Below, in pieces: positions 6,175 to 8,640 of a DNA stretch of 8,640 bases. The stretch lies in assembly GCA_937974175.1 (NCBI GenBank), contig CALJIG010000141.1, positions 1-8,640 of the forward strand, given 5' to 3'. This DNA comes from an uncultured Ignavibacteria bacterium (GTDB lineage: Bacteria; Bacteroidota; Ignavibacteria; Tepidaquicellales; Tepidaquicellaceae). Numbering within the stretch: position 1 is the first letter of the stretch; each line of letters starts with the position of its first letter. The position numbers and the translations under genes were made by a program. Under the pieces are notes generated by a model. That model worked only from the letters and a program-made list of their open reading frames with translations. It was not told the DNA's origin and ran no database searches.

Positions 6175-6298
6175 TCGTGAATTTAGAAAAAAAAAAGCAG
6201 GTTTTAAATGAAGTTACTTGTAATTCTATTCGAAACATTAGTACAAAATGAGACGTCTAAGGTAGATAAGTTATAAATTAAATATAAATTACCAAACT
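6175..6298. other. Divergent intergenic region between propeller and protease genes
   Basis: This 124-bp AT-rich spacer must hold promoters for both flanking genes, which point away from each other. A run of ten A residues (minus-strand T10) at about 6188-6197 lies 14-23 nt upstream of the propeller start. I see no GC-centred -24/-12 element, no palindrome of note and no Shine-Dalgarno sequence before either ATG. Confidence 0.4.
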
Positions 6299-7183
6299 AT
6301 GAAAGTTAACAAATTTATTGTTTTCGTTTTCACTGTTATACTATCCCTCAGTATCAGCAAAACATCTTTTTGTCAATCCGTTCCTTTAAAAATTACAGAT
6401 ACCGGATTTATCTTTGTAACAGTAAGCATAAATGACTCAATTACAGCAGATTTTCTACTCGATACCGGTGGAGGAATGAATATTCTTTCAAACAAAATAT
6501 ACCAAAAGATAAAACCTACAGCTAAGTTTCATAGCTTTGAAACAGGATTTAGACACGATGGTGAAAGAATAGATGGAGAGCTTTTTGAGATTCCTTCTAT
6601 CAGCATTGACTCATACAAACTTACTGACGTTCTTACCGGAATGTATGCTCCATTAGACCAGTACGGAATTGATGGAATTATTTCGTTAAAATTTTTTGAG
6701 AACAATCCTTTCACAATAGACTTCAAGAATAAAATCCTATCTATAGAAACCAAGAAAAGTCTGAAAAAAATTATAGGCAGTTCAACAATGATTCCTATAT
6801 TACTTGATGTTTATGCTGATTATGCAATTGATATGTATATACCACTTATACTAAATAGCACCCTGACGTTAAACGCAGAATTTGACACAGGCAGCGGATA
6901 TAATACGCTAATAATCAGACCTGAATACATGTCAAAGCTCGGCTTAGATGCAGCAAATACAAAAAAACAGGATTATACAACACCTATAACACAAACAAAA
7001 TTGAATGATTATGTTACATCGCTTAACTCAGTTCAGATTAATGGTCTTACATCAACGGAAATGAAAAATAAAAATGTAACTTTCAGAGAAAAGATGATTC
7101 ATCCAGCATTGATTGGAAGCGAAATGTTCAAGGATAAGGCTATTACAATTGATATACAGAATAAGAAAATGTATGTCAGATAG
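6299..7183 (+). CDS. Periplasmic retropepsin-like aspartic protease with two DTG half-domains
   Basis: This 294-residue protein begins with a Sec signal peptide (1 to about 26; SFCQ is not a convincing lipobox). Two clan AA half-domains follow. The first (about 35-148) has the active-site motif LLDTGGG with D55-T56-G57 and the later GIDGIISLKFF and FTIDFKNKIL strands (123-147). The second (about 175-293) has FDTGSG with D196-T197-G198 and the matching LIGSEMF and ITIDIQNKK strands (271-290). Retropepsins need two DTG aspartates, normally from two subunits; here both are in one chain, so the protein could form a pepsin-like intramolecular active site. Many Bacteroidota relatives carry a PDZ domain after the protease part, which is absent here. 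The substrate is unknown. It ends 10 bp before a strong hairpin and converges on the T9SS cargo gene. Confidence 0.87.
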   Translation: MKVNKFIVFVFTVILSLSISKTSFCQSVPLKITDTGFIFVTVSINDSITADFLLDTGGGMNILSNKIYQKIKPTAKFHSFETGFRHDGERIDGELFEIPSISIDSYKLTDVLTGMYAPLDQYGIDGIISLKFFENNPFTIDFKNKILSIETKKSLKKIIGSSTMIPILLDVYADYAIDMYIPLILNSTLTLNAEFDTGSGYNTLIIRPEYMSKLGLDAANTKKQDYTTPITQTKLNDYVTSLNSVQINGLTSTEMKNKNVTFREKMIHPALIGSEMFKDKAITIDIQNKKMYVR

Positions 7184-7193
7184 GCGAATAAAA

Positions 7194-7226
7194 ATGCTTC
7201 CATGTACTAAACCCACATGGAAGCAT
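7194..7226. terminator. Bidirectional hairpin terminator
   Basis: A perfect 12-bp stem (ATGCTTCCATGT at 7194-7205, ACATGGAAGCAT at 7215-7226) has a 9-nt loop and lies between two convergent genes, 10 bp after the protease stop. On the minus strand it is followed by ATTTTTATTC, a usable T-tract for the gene ending at 7262. On the plus strand the tail AATATTACTTT is weaker. Confidence 0.8.
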
Positions 7227-7261
7227 AATATTACTTTGCTACGACAATTATATTAATCCAG

Positions 7262-8554
7262 TTATTTTGAAAGAATCATTTTTTTTGTCTCCGTAAACCC
7301 TTCCGTATGCAGTTTATAAAAATACACTCCCCCTGATAAAGCTGATGCATCAAAATTTATTTCATAATTTCCTACCGGTTTATATTCATTTATTAAAACC
7401 GATACTTCTCTTCCAATCATGTCATAAACTGAAAGTCTTACGAATGAGGATTTAGCTATTGAAAAAGAAATTTTTGTAGATGGATTAAACGGATTAGGAT
7501 AATTTTGTTTTAAATCAAATCCGTTTACAATGGTATTACCAATTGAAACGCTTACTGCATCCGGGTCATAATAGTAAACTCCGTAAGCATAAGTTCCGGC
7601 AAATAATTTTCCACCGATAATTTTTAAGCAGTAAACATTTGCTGCTGCAGGAAGACCTGTAGTCATTAACTGCCATGTGTCTCCCATGGTAGTCGACTTA
7701 TAAATTTTCTTATCATCCGTTGCAATATAAATTTCGTTATCAGCAACTACACAAAGTGCATTGATAGCAGATGAAGGGCTTGGTGTTGCTAACGTTGCAA
7801 TGTTAATGCCTCCGTCTGTACTTCTTCGCAATTTTGCACCTTGAGTGTAATAGATAGTTCCTTCACGTGATTTAGCAACATCCATAGTAAATCTTGAACC
7901 GAAAAAATGCGAAGTAGTATCTATTGGCCACCAATGGTCGCCTGCTGTTACGCTTCTGTAAACACCATCCAGTGTAGTTCCGACGAATACCTGGTTAGCT
8001 CCTACAGTTATCATACCCTTCGGTTCACCGAGCTGCATTGAATCTCTGGCAAACCACGTGTTTCCGTTATCGGTTGATCTATAAATGAATGTCCAGATAA
8101 AGTCTCCTATTGTAGGTCCCTTTTGCACAGGGATAGCGGCTAAGTACGAGCCATCCTGCAGCACTGTCATTGCTCCGCCTACTGAATTGTTAAAAGGAAA
8201 ATTTCTGCTGAATACATTCTGCCATGAATTTCCACCGTCAGATGAACGATGAATCATTGATGTACTCGAAGCAATATATGAACCCGTGCCTGAAATTGCA
8301 AAGATAGTACCGTCATCCAATGTTGTAAGGTAACGGACTTTCCTTCCGACTAATCCGGCCGGAACCCATGTATTACTTCCGGCAGATTTTTTTTGGAGCT
8401 GTGAGTTATAATCCGATATGATTACATCGTTAGTAACTGTTCCTGTAATTGTAAATATTGCACAATTACTGGCCAGCGAACCTGTAGGCACCCATGTCCC
8501 TGCCTGCGCCAAGCCTGCAAACAGAAATAAAAAAATTAAGATTTTAGCTTTCAT
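7262..8554 (-). CDS. Type IX-secreted Asp-box beta-propeller protein with C-terminal sorting domain
   Basis: This 430-residue protein has a short Sec signal peptide (1-18, cleavage AQA-GT). A propeller of about seven blades occupies residues about 20-330, with Asp-box or degenerate Asp-box turns SSDGGNSW (104), STDNGNTW (160), SVTAGDHW (201), STDGGINI (245) and STTMGDTW (287). Blade-start strands such as GTIFAISGT and KLFAGTYAYGVYYYD are typical of sequences annotated as photosystem II stability factor-like or sialidase-like. Residues about 345-430 are a T9SS type A sorting domain with FDLKQNYPNPFNPSTKISF, LSVYDMIGREV, LSGGVYFYKL and the final TKKMILSK. In T9SS this domain directs outer-membrane translocation and is usually removed, with the cargo released or anchored to the cell surface. 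The propeller suggests binding or scaffold roles; no catalytic residues are evident. No T9SS machinery gene is in the window. Confidence 0.92.
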   Translation of the reverse strand: MKAKILIFLFLFAGLAQAGTWVPTGSLASNCAIFTITGTVTNDVIISDYNSQLQKKSAGSNTWVPAGLVGRKVRYLTTLDDGTIFAISGTGSYIASSTSMIHRSSDGGNSWQNVFSRNFPFNNSVGGAMTVLQDGSYLAAIPVQKGPTIGDFIWTFIYRSTDNGNTWFARDSMQLGEPKGMITVGANQVFVGTTLDGVYRSVTAGDHWWPIDTTSHFFGSRFTMDVAKSREGTIYYTQGAKLRRSTDGGINIATLATPSPSSAINALCVVADNEIYIATDDKKIYKSTTMGDTWQLMTTGLPAAANVYCLKIIGGKLFAGTYAYGVYYYDPDAVSVSIGNTIVNGFDLKQNYPNPFNPSTKISFSIAKSSFVRLSVYDMIGREVSVLINEYKPVGNYEINFDASALSGGVYFYKLHTEGFTETKKMILSK

Positions 8555-8640
8555 TGAGTTTGTTAGTCTTTTGAATAATTCAATAAGGCTATCGGGTTAC
8601 CCATGAATTAAAAATAAATAAAAAATAAATTTGGTGAATT
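8555..8640. promoter_or_regulatory. Upstream region of the T9SS cargo gene with two short palindromes
   Basis: Two odd-centred palindromes lie just upstream of the minus-strand start: TTGAATAATTCAA (8571-8583, 6-base arms) and GGGTTACCC (8594-8602, 4-base arms). Beyond them the sequence is almost pure A/T. They lie where promoter or operator elements would be expected, but they are short and may be chance in such AT-rich DNA. There is no clear Shine-Dalgarno sequence. Confidence 0.3.

Noticed and set aside
8587..8604. GG-N10-GC spacing (minus strand GGTAACCCGATAGC) upstream of the T9SS cargo gene, as a second sigma-54 promoter
   Set aside because: Only the GG/GC dinucleotides and few other positions match the consensus; the TGGCAC and TTGC parts are poor, so it is probably chance.
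1..8640. CRISPR array, tRNA/rRNA gene, insertion sequence or prophage
   Set aside because: I saw no regularly spaced repeats, no tRNA-like cloverleaf, no transposase or integrase frame and no terminal inverted repeats with target duplications.

Overview
The window is an AT-rich (roughly one-third GC by eye) stretch of a Gram-negative bacterium of the FCB group, most likely an Ignavibacteria-like lineage. The best evidence is the C-terminal sorting domain of the last gene, with its NYPNPFNPSTKISFSI core and final KKMILSK. This is typical of type IX secretion (T9SS) cargo in Ignavibacteriota and relatives. Weak Shine-Dalgarno sequences and many Sec-exported proteins fit this.

Layout, left to right. 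(1) 120-1427 (+): an NtrC-family sigma-54 activator with receiver and AAA+ domains that ends before its DNA-binding helix-turn-helix. (2) 1433-1458: a strong hairpin terminator, placed to work on both strands. (3) 1483-2130 (-): a region with no long open frame that holds three very small genes for single-pass membrane proteins. Two are tandem 36-residue paralogues (1483-1593 and 1637-1747), about 58% identical. The third (2014-2130) is a 38-residue relative or analogue with a good ribosome binding site. A near-consensus sigma-54 promoter (1801-1816, minus strand) lies about 43 nt upstream of the paralogue pair, with a cluster of inverted repeats behind it. (4) 2239-3198 (+): two small secreted proteins, an FW (NBR1-like, four-tryptophan) domain protein and a DUF4440/NTF2-like protein, separated by a long hairpin that abuts the second start codon. 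(5) 3211-6174 (-): a 987-residue secreted Asp-box (BNR) beta-propeller protein. (6) 6299-7183 (+): a periplasmic retropepsin-like protease with two DTG motifs in one chain, ending at a bidirectional hairpin. (7) 7262-8554 (-): a second Asp-box propeller protein carrying a T9SS sorting domain.

Most of the window is an ordinary set of envelope and secreted proteins. The part that stands out is 1-2130: a sigma-54 activator without a DNA-binding domain lies tail-to-tail with a sigma-54-promoter-driven pair of tiny membrane proteins and shares their terminator. Whether the regulator controls that operon is an inference from position and promoter type. Nothing in the window proves it, and no cognate histidine kinase is present.
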